Positions 1 to 11,731 are shown, counted from the stretch's first letter. The stretch: DNA of 64,000 nucleotides from Silene conica (GCA_029255685.2 CM055313.2:41310079-41374078), one strand, 5' to 3'. Notes: generated from the sequence alone by a model not told the origin. Numbers and translations are program-made.

Positions 1-1086
1 GTACTCGTTTATTTTAAATTACGGGTTGAGAGCGGGACATAGCATCGAGATGCGTGATGGACCGAGTAATAAGATAGATGGGCTAGTCCAACTTTTACCC
101 TAACTCTAAATTCTTTTTGTCAACTTACCATACTACCTACCAAAACCCTACTCCCAACATCGACCGTCAAACTCAACACCGACACACTGCATCACCGTGA
201 GATCTATGAAGAACGAGAGGACCGCACCGCCATCATCGTCTTCACCATCATCTCGTCATTTCAGTAAGCCGTCACTTTGTTTCGGTTTTTTTTTTTTCTT
301 TTGGAACGGTGTATTGATTTGTCGGTTTAGTTGGAGACTTGACTTAGTTGGAGTGACCCATATGAGGGGTACGTGGTGGTCAGTGGTAGTGGAGTACACC
401 ACCGCGGTGGATTTTAGGAATGGGGCGAAAACAGGGACATATATGGGGGTGAGGACGTGAGATTTAAGGTGGGTTGTCGTGGTGGGGACCACAAGGTGGG
501 ACGGTGGTTTCAGAGGTTAGGTTGTAGTTGGGGGTTGCGGTCATGTGTAGGGGTTTTAGGTGGTGAATAGGGGTGTTTAGCGCGGTGGTATTCGGGACAG
601 AACAGAGCACACTCTGTTCTGGCCGTGGTGTACATGCAAGTTTTGAGGGGCTGTGGCGGTGACTGTAGTGGTTTCTCATGGTGGCTCAAGAGTGGAGGTT
701 GCAGCGGGTAGTACGAACTTTAGTTTGGGGTCAGTGGTGTCGGTGATAAGGGACCAAGCTAGTGTTGGTGGTGTCGTGAAGTTGGTGTCGGGTCTGTTCG
801 CGTTTCGATATTGCTGTTGTGCGCGTGTTTTACTTTAATTCGTACGACGTATCATTGTTGGTTATTATTTTTATTATTGTTGTTGTTTTCTTATTGGTCC
901 TGTGTTTGGTGACTTTGTTGTGCTGCCAACTATTCTACATTTCATCATTATTATTACTTATTATTATTATTATGTTTAATACTCCGTAGTAGTTATCACT
1001 ATTATTAATATTATTATAAGTAGTATTATTAGTATTATTTTTATTAGTGTTGTAATGTTGTTGTTGTCCGTATTATATGTTATTAC

Positions 1087-1134
<48 letters not shown>

Positions 1135-2360
1135 GTTAGTATTATGATACTACTATTATTTATTCTTATTACTATTAATATATGTTATTACTAGTACTAA
1201 TTTTGTTAGGTGTTATTATTAGCATTGCTATTATTATTGTTAGTATTGTTAGTATTAATATAACTATTAGTTGTTATTAATATTTATTATAACTAATTTG
1301 ATGACTATTTATATTATGGGTATGTGACAATGTCTTGTTAATCGACTTATTAAGATAATTGAATTGGGTAACGTTTGGTACGACCTCGTTAGGCGTAATT
1401 ATTTTGATTAATTAATTAATTTAATTAATTTGGTTTAAGTGGACAGATAATAATTGTTTACGTAATTATTTTAGTGAGTAATTATGTATATTATATTGAT
1501 TAGGTGACGGTTTTGAAGTGGCATAATTCTGTTTGTTTGCTGGCTTGCTATTGGACTATATTGTTATCCAGGTAAGATACACTGACACTATACTCTATGA
1601 TGTGTTACGAATGGATGTTGGATTGTGTGTTATGGATGTTGAGCATGATTGACATGAGAATGATATTGGTTGAATTGGGTGTTAATTATTATTATTGGCA
1701 TGAGCATTGCATTATTTAATAGCGTGATTGATTAAGAGTATTGTTGCATTCATGAGCATGGCATATGCATTGGTTACTGAGAAAGTTATGGATCAGATAT
1801 TGTTCTGATATAAAGCCCAGGGTGGTTCTGCAGACCAGGCCTGGTGTCTTATCAGCTATTGAGCTGGTGTTCGGCGACGGCCGATTATAGTCTGCCGGGA
1901 GGTTCGGTATGGCTGGGTGTTACGGGTTTGAGAATGAGATTGAGATTGAGCTCGAGCATATCATGGCATTGCATATCATTATTTGTTGCATTTGATTTTC
2001 ATGTTATATATACTAATCAACCGCGAGGTTGACAGTGTATTCGTGTGCACCTACGATGATCCGGAATGGGGAGTAGACTTTACAGGAAAGAGACAGATGA
2101 GCTAGGAGCTGGGGCGGGAATGTGGGATGCAGACTTTGGACCGACTTAAAATTATATCACATCTAGAGAGTCATCAGTTGTATTTTCTTTTCCGCTGAGC
2201 AGTATTTGTAATAACAAAAGTTTATATTTTATCAGTTTTATATAAAGTACTTTGGTTGTTTTACTTTGTTATACACTACCTCGGACATTCCGAGATGGTA
2301 ACAACTCTATTTATTTGAGAATTTCTTGCTAAAGGCTCTTAAATAAATGGGGGTGTTACA
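1..2360 (+). mobile_element. LTR of a Tekay-type Ty3/gypsy or derivative element, left end outside window
   Basis: The stretch ends in GGGGGTGTTACA at 2349-2360, the same 3' end as the LTRs at 5387 and 10952. It shares long blocks with them, including the CAGACCAGGCCTGGTG block near 1832 and a TCAACC-GCGA-GGTTGA hairpin at 2017-2032. What follows 2360 is Athila protease sequence rather than a primer binding site, so this is a 3' LTR or a solo LTR. Its expected target duplication would be ctccc (2361-2365), but the left flank is not in the window. No coding sequence is seen; short open frames here are chance. ATT-rich microsatellite runs lie at about 940-1290. Confidence 0.82.
1081..1133. repeat. 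(ATT)n microsatellite inside LTR
   Basis: About seventeen nearly uninterrupted ATT units. Similar ATT/AAT-rich tracts sit at the equivalent place in the other LTRs of this group (about 4078-4130, 9640-9700, 12740-12830, 29040-29110), so the tract is an old property of the LTR that expands separately in each copy. Confidence 0.9.
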
Positions 2361-2519
2361 CTCCCTACGTCGATAATTGCTCCCGCAGTGTGCAAAAAGG
2401 GTCTCCCTAAGTTAATAGGTATATGGGCATCCTCGGGGATGTCGAAAACTACAAAGTCTACGGGAAAGAAAAATCTGTCAATGCGCACAGGGATGTTTTC
2501 CAACACCCCTATGGGTTCC
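2361..2519 (-). pseudogene. Athila-like Ty3/gypsy protease region, C-terminal fragment
   Basis: Translated on the minus strand this gives a readable stretch containing FVVFDIPEDAHIPINLGRPF and then an IIDVG end, which is the part of the Athila aspartic protease just after the DLGAS active site. The reading continues directly from 10958 once the inserted element at 2520-10952 is removed, with gttcc at both edges as target duplication. On the left it is cut at 2360 by another LTR, so the rest of pol lies outside the window. It is a sliver of 159 bases between two insertions and cannot be functional. Confidence 0.75.
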
Positions 2520-3143
2520 TGTAATACCCCTTATGTTAGCCTCGGTCAATGGCAGTCAAACCATGTTTTATACACGTATTTCAAAAGGAATGTTTACTAA
2601 GTATTTTACGTAAACTGTTACTGTTTTATAAATCGTATTTATACGATTATTTCTTATTTCATAATCATTTTATATTTGATGATTATTTTGTAAGATAACA
2701 TTTCATTTGTATTTCTTAATTTTAATAATATATTTATAATTAAATATATTTCCTATTTTATATTTATTTCTCAACTATATTTAACTTCTATTTTTATTTA
2801 AGTCGTAATGGTATTTAAATCCTATATTTTTTTTATATATTCTTATGTAATTGCTAGTATTTTAATATTTCTATAATAACTTTATATTTTGTAATTTATC
2901 TAATTATTAATATTAATATTAAACTATATAATTCATATTTGATTTTTCCCAAACCCGACTATACTCGTTCACCCAAACCCTTACCCATATTGACACACCA
3001 ATATACAACCCTAGCCCTAAACTCGTCTATCCATCGACATATCCATCCCTCATCCAAGGCTACACAATCCAAAAAGCCTAATACATACTCTTTACAATCG
3101 TCTGCCTCCCATACCCCAACAACCACGTACACAAGAGTCCTTG

Positions 3144-3209
3144 TTTTTTTTTTTGGTGAAATGTGAGTATATATATTCAAAAAATTAAAGTTACAAGGAG
3201 GTGCCAGGT
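3144..3209 (-). mobile_element. Possible truncated LINE/SINE 3' tail inside the 5' LTR
   Basis: An 11-T run followed by GGTGAAATG and an AT-rich stretch replaces a short piece of the partner LTR (around 8741). Read on the minus strand it ends in CATTTCACC plus poly-A, as many plant L1-type tails do. No clean target duplication is visible, and part of the original LTR is missing at the junction. A LINE tail is the best guess; a local rearrangement is possible. Confidence 0.4.
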
Positions 3210-4993
3210 TCGCATCGACTAAACTGACATAGATACCATTACGACTATCTCGGTAAGTTCACTTCCCGTTCTTCTGTTTTTTTTTATGATTTTAAGGGTT
3301 GTGTTTTGTGTATAGGTTATAGGGGGTGTATGAGACTCTGACCGACTAGGGTAGCCTATGTGGTGGTTATGGTGGTGGTAAAAAGGGTGTTCATAAGGGT
3401 GTAGTGAGGGTGTCGCAACCGCGAAACAGGGGACCAGTGTGTTAGGTTGTTAATACACCTTGTCGTGTCTGACCGAACCTAGGGGTTGATGTTCATGATT
3501 TACGGGTTTGTTGGGAGCACGGTGGTGGTCAGTGGTTTTTCCAGGGGTGGCGACGCACCAATTGCGACTAGAACAACAAAAATAATGTATAGTGACAACG
3601 GATAAAAAACAGGGGCAGGCCGCGGGTTAGGTTAATGGCGGTTGTTGTGGTAGTTACAGGGGGATTTGTGGACCAAGGGACCACCCCATGAACCACCTTG
3701 TGTCAGTGGTTACAACCGTGGTGTCGACTGGTGGTGTTGGGCAAGAAGGAGAGAGAGAGTAGCGTGAATAAAAGGGAGTTGGGGGCTGTTGCGGAAAAAG
3801 ACGGTTAATCGCGGTTGTTGCAGGCTGTTTAGCGGTGTCGTGGGGGTTGTTGTGGTAAGCCCTAGTGGTGTTAAATGCGGGAAAGTTGTAGTTGGTAGTG
3901 CGTAGTTGACGTTGGGTCCAGAGGTGGTAGTTGCCGGGGACCGGGCTGGTGGTGGTGGTGTCGGGAAAATGGCTGCAACAAGAACTACTTCGTGTAGCTG
4001 CTAATGTCGGGGTTTAACGCGTGAATGGGCTGTTTGTTTAATAAATTTTTTCGTAGTTTTTGTCATTGACTTTGCATGATTATTATTATTATAATAAAAA
4101 TTATTATTATTACTATTAAAATTATTATGGTTGATATTGTTAATATTATTGTTATGATGATTATTAGTAGTAGTATTGGTACTACTATTGTTATTCTTAT
4201 TATATATTGTTAGTACTGGTATTTTAATTAATTAATTTATTTAGTTGTTTAATTGATAATTAATATTTAATTAATAGAGTTTGTTTAATTTAATTTGTGA
4301 CGGTATTTTATTATTAGTTACGTTTAATATAATTTCGTTACGCATGATATATTAATTAGTTAATTAAGTTAAATGATTATTATACTACACTTTGTTGGGT
4401 AATTATATAGTAGTAATTATGTATGTCATTGTTAATCGTTTTTAGGTAACAAGTGAGGTGGAATATTCTGGTTATGATTGGATTGCTATTTGGATTATAT
4501 TGCTACCTAGGTAGGTCATACCTACTCAATCTCGGTTTAATGTGATGATCTTTGTTTCCGTATTACATGTGATGTGTTATGAATGGATGATTAAATTGTG
4601 TGTTATGGATGCTGAGCATGATTGATATGATAATGATATTGGTTGGAATGAGTGTTGATTATTATTAGTGGCATGAGCATTGCATTATTTAATAGTATGA
4701 TTGATTAAGAGTATTGTTGCATTCATGAGCATGGCATATGCATTGGTTACTGAGAATGATGTGAATCAGATGTTGTTCTGATATAGAGCCCAGGGTGGTT
4801 CTGCAGACCAGGCCTGGTGTCTTATCAGGTATTGAGCTGGTGTTCGGTGACGACCGATTATAGTCTGCCGTGAGGTTCGGTATGGCTGGGTGTTACGGGT
4901 TTGAGATTGTGATTGAGATTGAGATTGAGCTCGAGCGTATCATTGCATTTGCATATCATAATTGTTGCATTATCTATTTTTGTGTTGTCCTAC

Positions 4994-5009
4994 TCAACCG
5001 CGAGGTTGA
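4994..5009 (+). promoter_or_regulatory. Conserved LTR hairpin TCAACC-GCGA-GGTTGA
   Basis: A perfect 6-bp stem with a GCGA loop. The same stem occurs at 2017-2032, 10561-10576, 12068-12083, 52188-52203 and 55787-55802, and in slightly altered form at 28371-28386 and 60701-60716. It sits next to another conserved block (GTGTATTCGTG, then a GATGATCCGGAATGGGG-like run). The role is unknown; a structured element in the transcript is an inference. Confidence 0.6.
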
Positions 5010-5390
5010 CTGTGTATTCGTGTGAAACCTGTGATGATCCGGAATGGGGAGCAGATTTTGACAGGTCTCGAGTTAGCTGTTTTGGGAGCTCATGGGGAAG
5101 CATGAGGATGTTGACTTGCCTACCTAGTTGATTAGCCCACTTAGTCAGACTACCACGATGTAGCTTTGTATTTAATGTTTCCGCTGTAGTAGTTTTGTAA
5201 TTTGGTACTTCGGTTTGAGTTAAGTAAGTTGTAATAATAAAAGTTTAAATTTAATCAGTTTTTTTTAAATAAAGTACATTGGTTTGTTTACTTTGTTATT
5301 CACTACCTCGGTCATTCTGAGATGGTAACAACTCTATTTTTTCGAGCATGTCTTGCTAAAGGCTCTTGAATAAATGGGGGTGTTACAAAG

Positions 5391-5402
5391 TGGTATCAGA
5401 GC
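5391..5402 (+). other. Primer binding site, initiator Met tRNA
   Basis: TGGTATCAGAGC lies three bases after the LTR end. It is the usual plant retrotransposon sequence complementary to the 3' end of initiator methionine tRNA, used to start minus-strand DNA synthesis. Confidence 0.93.
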
Positions 5403-7674
5403 GAACGATCCTTAGGCCTGAACCAATGAATTTAATGAACTTAGGATGTGTCTAAATAAATGAACCCCAGGTAGAAACTGTTAGGAGCCCCTTAGTACGG
5501 TTAGGAAAGCGCGCCTAATTCGTACCCTGGCCCTCTCAGATTTGAACTGGGAATACCTTGGGAAGGGAAAACAGAGAGGTGAGGATTTAAAGGAACTAGA
5601 TTACATAGGAATCTGTTATTGTTTGTAGTTAGAAACCATGCATGTCTGTAATTTGGAATGTATTCTAAACTTGTTGCAGGATACAGAATCAAGGTAAGTC
5701 TTATGTGTTAAGGCCAGTAGGCCGAAATGTGTGATGTGTGATGTCGACAACTGTGCTTTTATTGCTATTCTATTCGTGTATACATTTCTTATTTGAATGC
5801 CTTATTCTTTGCAAAAATTTGATATTGGCTTACTTGCAAATGTAGTCCGATTTTGAGATTAATGTTTGTTATTATTTTACTACTTGTCTTAGTAATCCAT
5901 GTCTAGTGATATGCGGAATGTGTTGCCTAAAGCCATGAATGTCATATATTTATGTATTAGATAAATCATACTTAAAATTTTCATGCCAATTTTTGTTATG
6001 CCTATTCATACACATTTAATTTAGTTATAAGGTTAATATTCAATAAGTGGCGCCTTAATGGTTTCTAGTTTACATTTATGTACCCTAATAAGTTATGATG
6101 GTTTTGATGGTAAGGACTAATTCGTTTATTTATACATAGATGTAACTCTCGAGTTATTTGGTTGGTACTAATTTTCAAATTCGCGCAATCTTTACCGTTT
6201 TCTTGATGGCAATTACAGTTTAAAATAATGAGTAAATGTTAATATGGAACAATGCGATTTCTATGCTTCAAAAGATATGTCAACATGTTTAGGAGAAAGA
6301 ATGGTTGTGTTAAATGTGATAATGTGAAGTAATGTGAAAATTTAATGGAATCAAAATTGTAATAAATTTCCAGAATGTTACCTTGGTTGTGTGTGCTGCC
6401 TTTCAAAATGTGTTCCATATATGATTATGAAATTTTTTTATGTATGATAACCTTCTGAGTTAGGTTCCAAATGCTTTTGGTTTCATGTTAATACGAATTA
6501 TATTTTGCGAGAAATAAATATTTTAGTCGACAGTGGTCAGATTGTTACTGCACATTTCTGTTTTGACCCATGTTTTTGTAAAAGCAATAATTTAAAACGT
6601 GGTTATTGTTTATTCATTACTCCAACTCCACCGTTTACAATACTCTTTTATGTTTACAAAATGATAAGCCACGGAAAATCTTAACGAGTCGTTATTTAAT
6701 AGTAATTTTTGCAAGTTACCCCAAGTTACTGTCTAATTGCTGTAAAGTTTTTGTTCAGACAAACCAAGTTGTAAAATTTGTTATAAATAATTCCCTTAAG
6801 ATTAGGGTTTGATTCTTTTTCGTATAATTAGTTGATTCATTATATTTTATAAAAACTATAATATCTTACAAAATGGATAAGCGGTTATTTAATTATGATT
6901 TTGAAAGTTGCAGCATGATGTGTGATTATTGAAAATGTAAGTTAAAGTTTTAAATATAAAAGTTTAATCAAATATGAATTATGTAATGTGACCATGTAAT
7001 GTTCTGATATGGCATTAGTAGCGTGAGTAGTAGACCTATGAAATGAATATAAAGTTTATTATATGATAATATAATCTCGTTGTTACGATAATGTGAATGA
7101 ATTTCATGATCTTATATGACTGTTATTTGCAAAAGTAGAAACGAAATATACAAGCCTATGTTTGACAATGTGATATAGTTATTATTTTACAGTACTTCTT
7201 GTGATTACCATGTATATAAAGGACTGGATACGTGCCTTTGTATGCTTATACCTCGTGTTTATTTATAACTGCTAGTTGTTAACTTTGACCAGTTCTTGTA
7301 TAAACAGATTCACAATAGGTGTATCTATGTATGTTTATTGACATGTTACCACAGTTATTTTATCACAGAAATAGTACATGTTATGCAATCTTGTAAAAGG
7401 TTTGGAATTTTATACTGGTAAATGGATGTTGTCACTTGTCTTGTGACCACGTGAATATTTATATGGTAATTCCGGCTGTGCTCAGATGTTCATATGTATG
7501 ATTTCGGTGACTTAATGCCTTTAGCGAGTATATGTACTTTATAAGTCATGATTGCTACTTAGGGGTGCTGAGATGAGAAATGAGTAGTATGTTGTGCTTA
7601 ATTATCTTCTAGCATGTCGTTTTGCCTTTAAATATGGTGATAATCTGTGTTTAGTGATATATAAATGTGATGGA

Positions 7675-7711
7675 GGTTACGGGGACGTAACCGGGTTTAA
7701 GGAGGATAGGA
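7675..7711 (+). promoter_or_regulatory. Hairpin/purine-tract module 1
   Basis: GGTTACG-GGGA-CGTAACC (7675-7692) is a perfect 7-bp stem, followed by the purine run AAGGAGGATAGGA. It resembles the true polypurine-tract site but lies about 420 bases upstream of the 3' LTR. Confidence 0.6.
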
Positions 7712-7977
7712 TTGGAAAATCTCGAAAGTTTGGTTGTTAATTATTACATGAGTTGAGCAGTAGCTCTATACTTGAAAGTATTATATAGTTGTACCTTTTG
7801 AGTTTGTGCAATGATGCGAGTTATGTATATATTTTTGCATTTACTTGTTGGCCTGTATCTTTTAAGGAGGATAGACAGTAGTAGAATGTCTTCATAGAAG
7901 ATTTAGGGAGTTAGTGCAGAAGGGTGAAGGAGTGTCGTGCTTGGTTGTGTGGTTGAGATCGTGTTTTGACAGCTATT

Positions 7978-8020
7978 AAACTTCGGGACGAAGTTTGGTT
8001 TAAAGGAGGTGGAATGTAAC
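7978..8020 (+). promoter_or_regulatory. Hairpin/purine-tract module 2 with LTR-start mimic
   Basis: AAACTTCG-GGA-CGAAGTTT (7978-7996), then TTTAAAGGAGGTGGAA, then TGTAACAC at 8015. The order hairpin, purine tract, TGTAAC copies that of the real junction at 8096-8140. In the minus-strand relative the same hairpin is AAACTTTG/CAAAGTTT, a paired change that keeps the stem. Confidence 0.65.
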
Positions 8021-8095
8021 ACATGTCATTTCTGAGGGGAGTGATCTAGGGTAGAGGGCGTCAGTTGACCTTGGTTTGGTGATGGGTAGTGAGGT

Positions 8096-8133
8096 GAACT
8101 TCGGGGACGAAGTTCTTTTTAAGGAGGGAAGAC
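8096..8133 (+). promoter_or_regulatory. Hairpin and polypurine tract before 3' LTR
   Basis: GAACTTCG-GGGA-CGAAGTTC (8096-8115, 8-bp stem) is followed by TTTTT and the purine tract AAGGAGGGAAGAC, directly abutting the LTR at 8134. The tract is the expected primer for plus-strand DNA synthesis. Confidence 0.85.
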
Positions 8134-10952
8134 TGTAATACCCCGTATGTTAGTCTCGGTCAACGGCAGTCAAACCATGTTTTATACACGTATTTCAAAA
8201 TGAATGTTTACTAAGTATTTTACGTAAACTATTACTGTTTTATAAATCGTATTTCTATGATTATTTCTTATTTCATAATCATTTTATATTTGATGATTAT
8301 TTTGTAAGATGACATTTCATTTGTATTTCTTAATTTTAATAATATATTTATAAATAAATATATTTCTCAACTATATTTAACTTCTATTTTTATTTAAGTC
8401 GTAATGGTATTTAAATCCTATATTTTTTTTATATATTCTTATGTAATTGCTAGTATTTTAATATTTCTATAATAACTTTATATTTTGTAATTTATCTAAT
8501 TATTAATATTAATATTAAACTATATAATTCATATTTGCTTTTTCCCAAACCCGACTATACTCGTTCACCCAAACCCTTACCCATATATTGACACACTAAT
8601 ATACAACCCTAGCCCTAAACCCGTTTATCCATCGACATATCCATCCCTCATCCAAGGCTACACAATCCAAAAACCCTAATACATACTCTTTACAATCGTC
8701 TTCCTCCCATACCCCAACAACCACGTACACAAGAGTCCTTGTTCACGCTGTTCTACATCGACTAAACTGACATAGATACAATTACGACTATCTCGGTAAG
8801 TTCACTTCCCGTTCTTCTGTTTTTTTCTATGATTTTAAGGGTTGTGTTTTGTGTATAGGTTATAGGGGGTGTATGAGACTCTGACCGACTAGGGTAGCCT
8901 ATGTGGGTGGTTATGGTGGTGGTAAAAAGGGTGTTCATAAGGGTGTAGTGAGGGTGTCGCAACCGCGAAACAGGGGACCAGTGTGTTAGGTTGTTAATAC
9001 ACCTTGTCGTGTCTGACCGAACCTAGGGGTTGGTGTTCATGATTTATGGGTTTGTTGGGAGCACGGTGGTGGTCAGTGGGTGGTCCAGGGGTGGCGACGC
9101 ACCAATTGCAACTGGAATCAACAAAAATAATGTATAGTGACAGCGGATAGAAAACAAGGGCAGGCCGCGGGTTAGGTTAATGGCGGTTGTTGTGGTAGTT
9201 ACAGGGGGATTTGTGGACCAAGGGACCACCCCATGAACCACCGTGTGTCAGTGGTTACAACCATGGTGTCGACTGGTGGTGTTGGGCAAGAAGGAGAGAG
9301 AGAGAGAGTAGCGTGAACAAAAAGGGAGTTGCGGGCTGTTGCGGAAAAGACGGTTAATCGCGGTTGTCGCAGGCTGTTTAGAGGTGTCGTGGGGGTTGTT
9401 GTGGTAGGCCCTAGTGGTGTTAAATGCGGGGAAGTTGTAGTTGGTAGTGCGTAGTTGACGTTGGGTCCAGTGGTGGTAGTTGCCGGGGATCGGGCTGGTG
9501 GTGGTGGTGTCGGGAAAATGGCTGCAACAAGAACTACTTCGTGTAGCTGCTAATGTCGGGGTTTAACGCGTGAATCGGCTGTTAGTTTAATAAATTTTTA
9601 CGTAGTTTTTGTCATTGACTTTGTCATTGACTTTGCATGATTATTATTATTATAATAATAATAATTATTATTATTATTACTATTAAAATTATTATGGTTG
9701 ATATTGTTAGTATTATTGATATGATGACTATTAGTATTAGTATTGGTACTACTATTGTTATTCTTATTATATATTGTTAGTATTGGTATTTTAATTAATT
9801 AATTTATTTAGTTGTTTAATTGATAATTAATATTTAATTAATTGAGTTTGTTTATTTTAATTTGTGACGTTATTTTATTATTAGTTACGTTTAATATAAT
9901 TTCGTTACGCGTGATATATTTGTTAGTTAATTAAGTTAAATGATTATTATACTACACTTTGTTGGGTAATTATATAGTAGTAATTATGTATGTCATTGTT
10001 AATCGTTTTTAGGTAACAAGTGAGGTGGAATATTCTGGTTGTGATTGGATTGCTATTTGGATTATATTGCTATCCAGGTAGGACATACCTACTCAATCTC
10101 GGTTTAATGTGATTATCTTTGTTTGCGTATTACATGTGATGTGTTATGAATGGATGATTAAATTGTGTGTCATGGATGCTGAGCATGATTGATATGATAA
10201 TGATATTGGTTGGAATGAGTGTTGATTATTATTAGTGGCATGAGCATTGCATTATTTAATAGTATGATTGCTTAAGAGTATTGTTGCATTCATGAGCATG
10301 GCATATGCATTGGTTACTGAGAATGATGTGAATCAGATGTTGTTCTGATATAAAGCCCAGGGTGGTTCTGCAGACCAGGCCTGGTGTCTTATCAGGTATT
10401 GAGCTGGTGTTCGGTGACGACCGATTATAGTCTGCCGTGAGGTTCGGTATGGTTGGGTGTTACGGGTTTGAGATTGTGATTGAGATTGAGATTGAGCTCG
10501 AGCATATCATTGCATTTGCATAACATAATTGTTGCATTATCTATTTTTGTGTTGTCCTACTCAACCGCGAGGTTGACTGTGTATTCGTGTGAAACCTGTG
10601 ATGATCCGGAATGGGGAGCAGATTTTGACAGGTCTCGAGTTAGCTGTTTTGGGAGCTCATGGGGAAGCATGAGGATGTTGACTTGCCTACCTAGTTGATT
10701 AGCCCACTTAGTCAGACTACCACGATGTAGCTTTGTATTTAATGTTTCCGCTGTAGTAGTTTTGTAATTTGGTACTTCGGTTTGAGTTAAGTAAGTTGTA
10801 ATAATAAAAGTTTAAATTTAATCAGTTTTTTTATATAAAGTACCTTAGTTGTTTACTTTGTTATTTACTACCTCGGTTATTCCGAGATGGTAACAACTCT
10901 ATTTCTTCGAGAATGTCTTGTTAAAGGCTCTTGAATAAATGGGGGTGTTACA
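8134..10952 (+). repeat. 3' LTR of non-autonomous element (+ copy)
   Basis: Partner of 2520-5387, beginning TGTAATACCCC and ending GTGTTACA, followed by target duplication gttcc. The hairpin TCAACCGCGAGGTTGA is at 10561-10576. No coding sequence is recognised in it. Confidence 0.9.
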
Positions 10953-10957
10953 GTTCC

Positions 10958-11731
10958 ATAGAAGTACGGTCAGCCATTTGCACCGTCATGCTAGTCATCG
11001 CGAAGGTATTCATTCCTAGTTTTAAGGCCACGCTTAAGGGCATAACATTAATGCTAGCCCCTAAGTCACATAAGGCCTTCTTGACTGGGAAGGTTCCTAT
11101 TTTGCAAGGTACAGAAAAACTACATGGGTCCTCTAATTTGTGGGGTGCAATGACGTGGGATAGGAAACTCGAAGACTCCTCGGTAAGTGCTACAGACTCT
11201 ACCTTATCCAGAGACCGCTTTCATGTTAAAAGCTGCCTCATAAACTTTAAATAGGACGGAACCTGTTGGACTAATTCTAAAAATGGTACTTGTACATTGA
11301 GTGAACGAATAGCATCTTTGAATTTGTCGAAGGATACCTGTTCCTTCGTGGATAGAAGTCGCTCCGGATAGGGAGGAGTAGAGCTCTTAGCATTTGCAGC
11401 TCTCCTTAAAAATTTGGGGGTCTTGTCACCCCGAAACAGAAATTCCCTTAGGTTATCAGGCATCTCGGGCCTAAAGGAATTCGCCTGTTCAGCTATCTCG
11501 GTCGGTCGACTATCATCTTCGGTCGGTCGACCATCTCCCTGCTCTGCAGAATTTCCAGAAGCTACTGGAATTGCGTCCGCGGTCGACCGACTGGCATCAG
11601 TGGTCGGTCGACCAGTACTACTGCTACTCGGATCCTGCTTTTTCTCCTTTCCTTACCCCCCAGCTTTCTCGCCTCCAACTTTAGCCCCACTCCGCAAAGA
11701 AATGATGTTAAGGGTCTCCTTTTTCTGGTCC
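10958..11731 (-). pseudogene. Athila-like gag linker and aspartic protease, broken
   Basis: Minus-strand reading gives an Athila-type LNIISLRSG motif near the right edge, a linker, a conserved block (MPDNLREFLFRGDKTPKFLR, from 11463), and then after a stop the protease with ALCDLGASINVMP, where D-L-G-A is the active-site motif (about 11045-11080). At least two in-frame stops interrupt it: one TGA after the FMRQLLT segment near 11221 and one in the linker near 11655. The protease would mature Gag-Pol in the virus-like particle. Its right edge joins the gag at 30548 once gypsy-1 is removed; its left edge joins 2519. The linker DNA contains four copies of the GGTCGACC-type palindrome described for 11500-11613. 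Confidence 0.8.
11500..11613. repeat. GGTCGACC-type palindromes in the Athila gag linker
   Basis: Four sites with GTCGAC cores at 11505, 11526, 11582 and 11607, in longer contexts such as CGGTCGGTCGACC. Spacing is 21 and 25 bases within pairs. The same motif recurs in the LTRs and 3' internal part of this element (32749-32821, 37480-37513, 38443-38473, 38771-38801), but was not noticed in the other families. Confidence 0.8.

Larger units (their letters stand above)
2520..5387 (+). repeat. 5' LTR of non-autonomous element (+ copy)
   Basis: Begins TGTAATACCCC and ends GTGTTACA; nearly the same as 8134-10952. It differs from its partner by a T-run plus about 65 bp at 3144-3209, read here as an old truncated non-LTR insertion. 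The hairpin TCAACC-GCGA-GGTTGA is at 4994-5009. AT-rich and ATT-repeat tracts lie at 2640-2940 and 4070-4400. No coding potential is seen. Confidence 0.9.
5388..8133 (+). other. Internal region of the non-autonomous element, no protein gene found
   Basis: AT-rich, with stop codons in all frames and no retroviral motif. It is not random filler: it aligns by eye with the internal region of the minus-strand copy at 53041-55461, for example the stretch around an AATAAGTGGCGCC-type motif (6042 here, GGTGCCACTTATT on the other strand near 54792), and the opening after the primer site. Conservation without coding suggests either recent common descent or a role of the RNA itself. Near its 3' end are three hairpin-plus-purine modules (7675, 7978, 8096). 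Confidence 0.75.
2520..10952 (+). mobile_element. Non-autonomous (coding-free) LTR retrotransposon
   Basis: A complete structure: a 2868-bp LTR (2520-5387), primer site, 2746-bp internal region, polypurine tract and a 2819-bp LTR (8134-10952), flanked by the 5-bp duplication gttcc (2515-2519 and 10953-10957). LTRs start TGTAATACCCC and end GGGGGTGTTACA. No gag, protease, RT or integrase is recognisable in the internal region in any frame, so this resembles a LARD-type derivative. Primer site, purine-tract hairpins and LTR ends match the Tekay-like gag-pol copies in this window, which suggests mobilisation in trans by that family (inference). The LTRs show scattered differences and small indels, so the insertion is older than the copia copies. 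It sits in an Athila protease gene. Confidence 0.9.
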
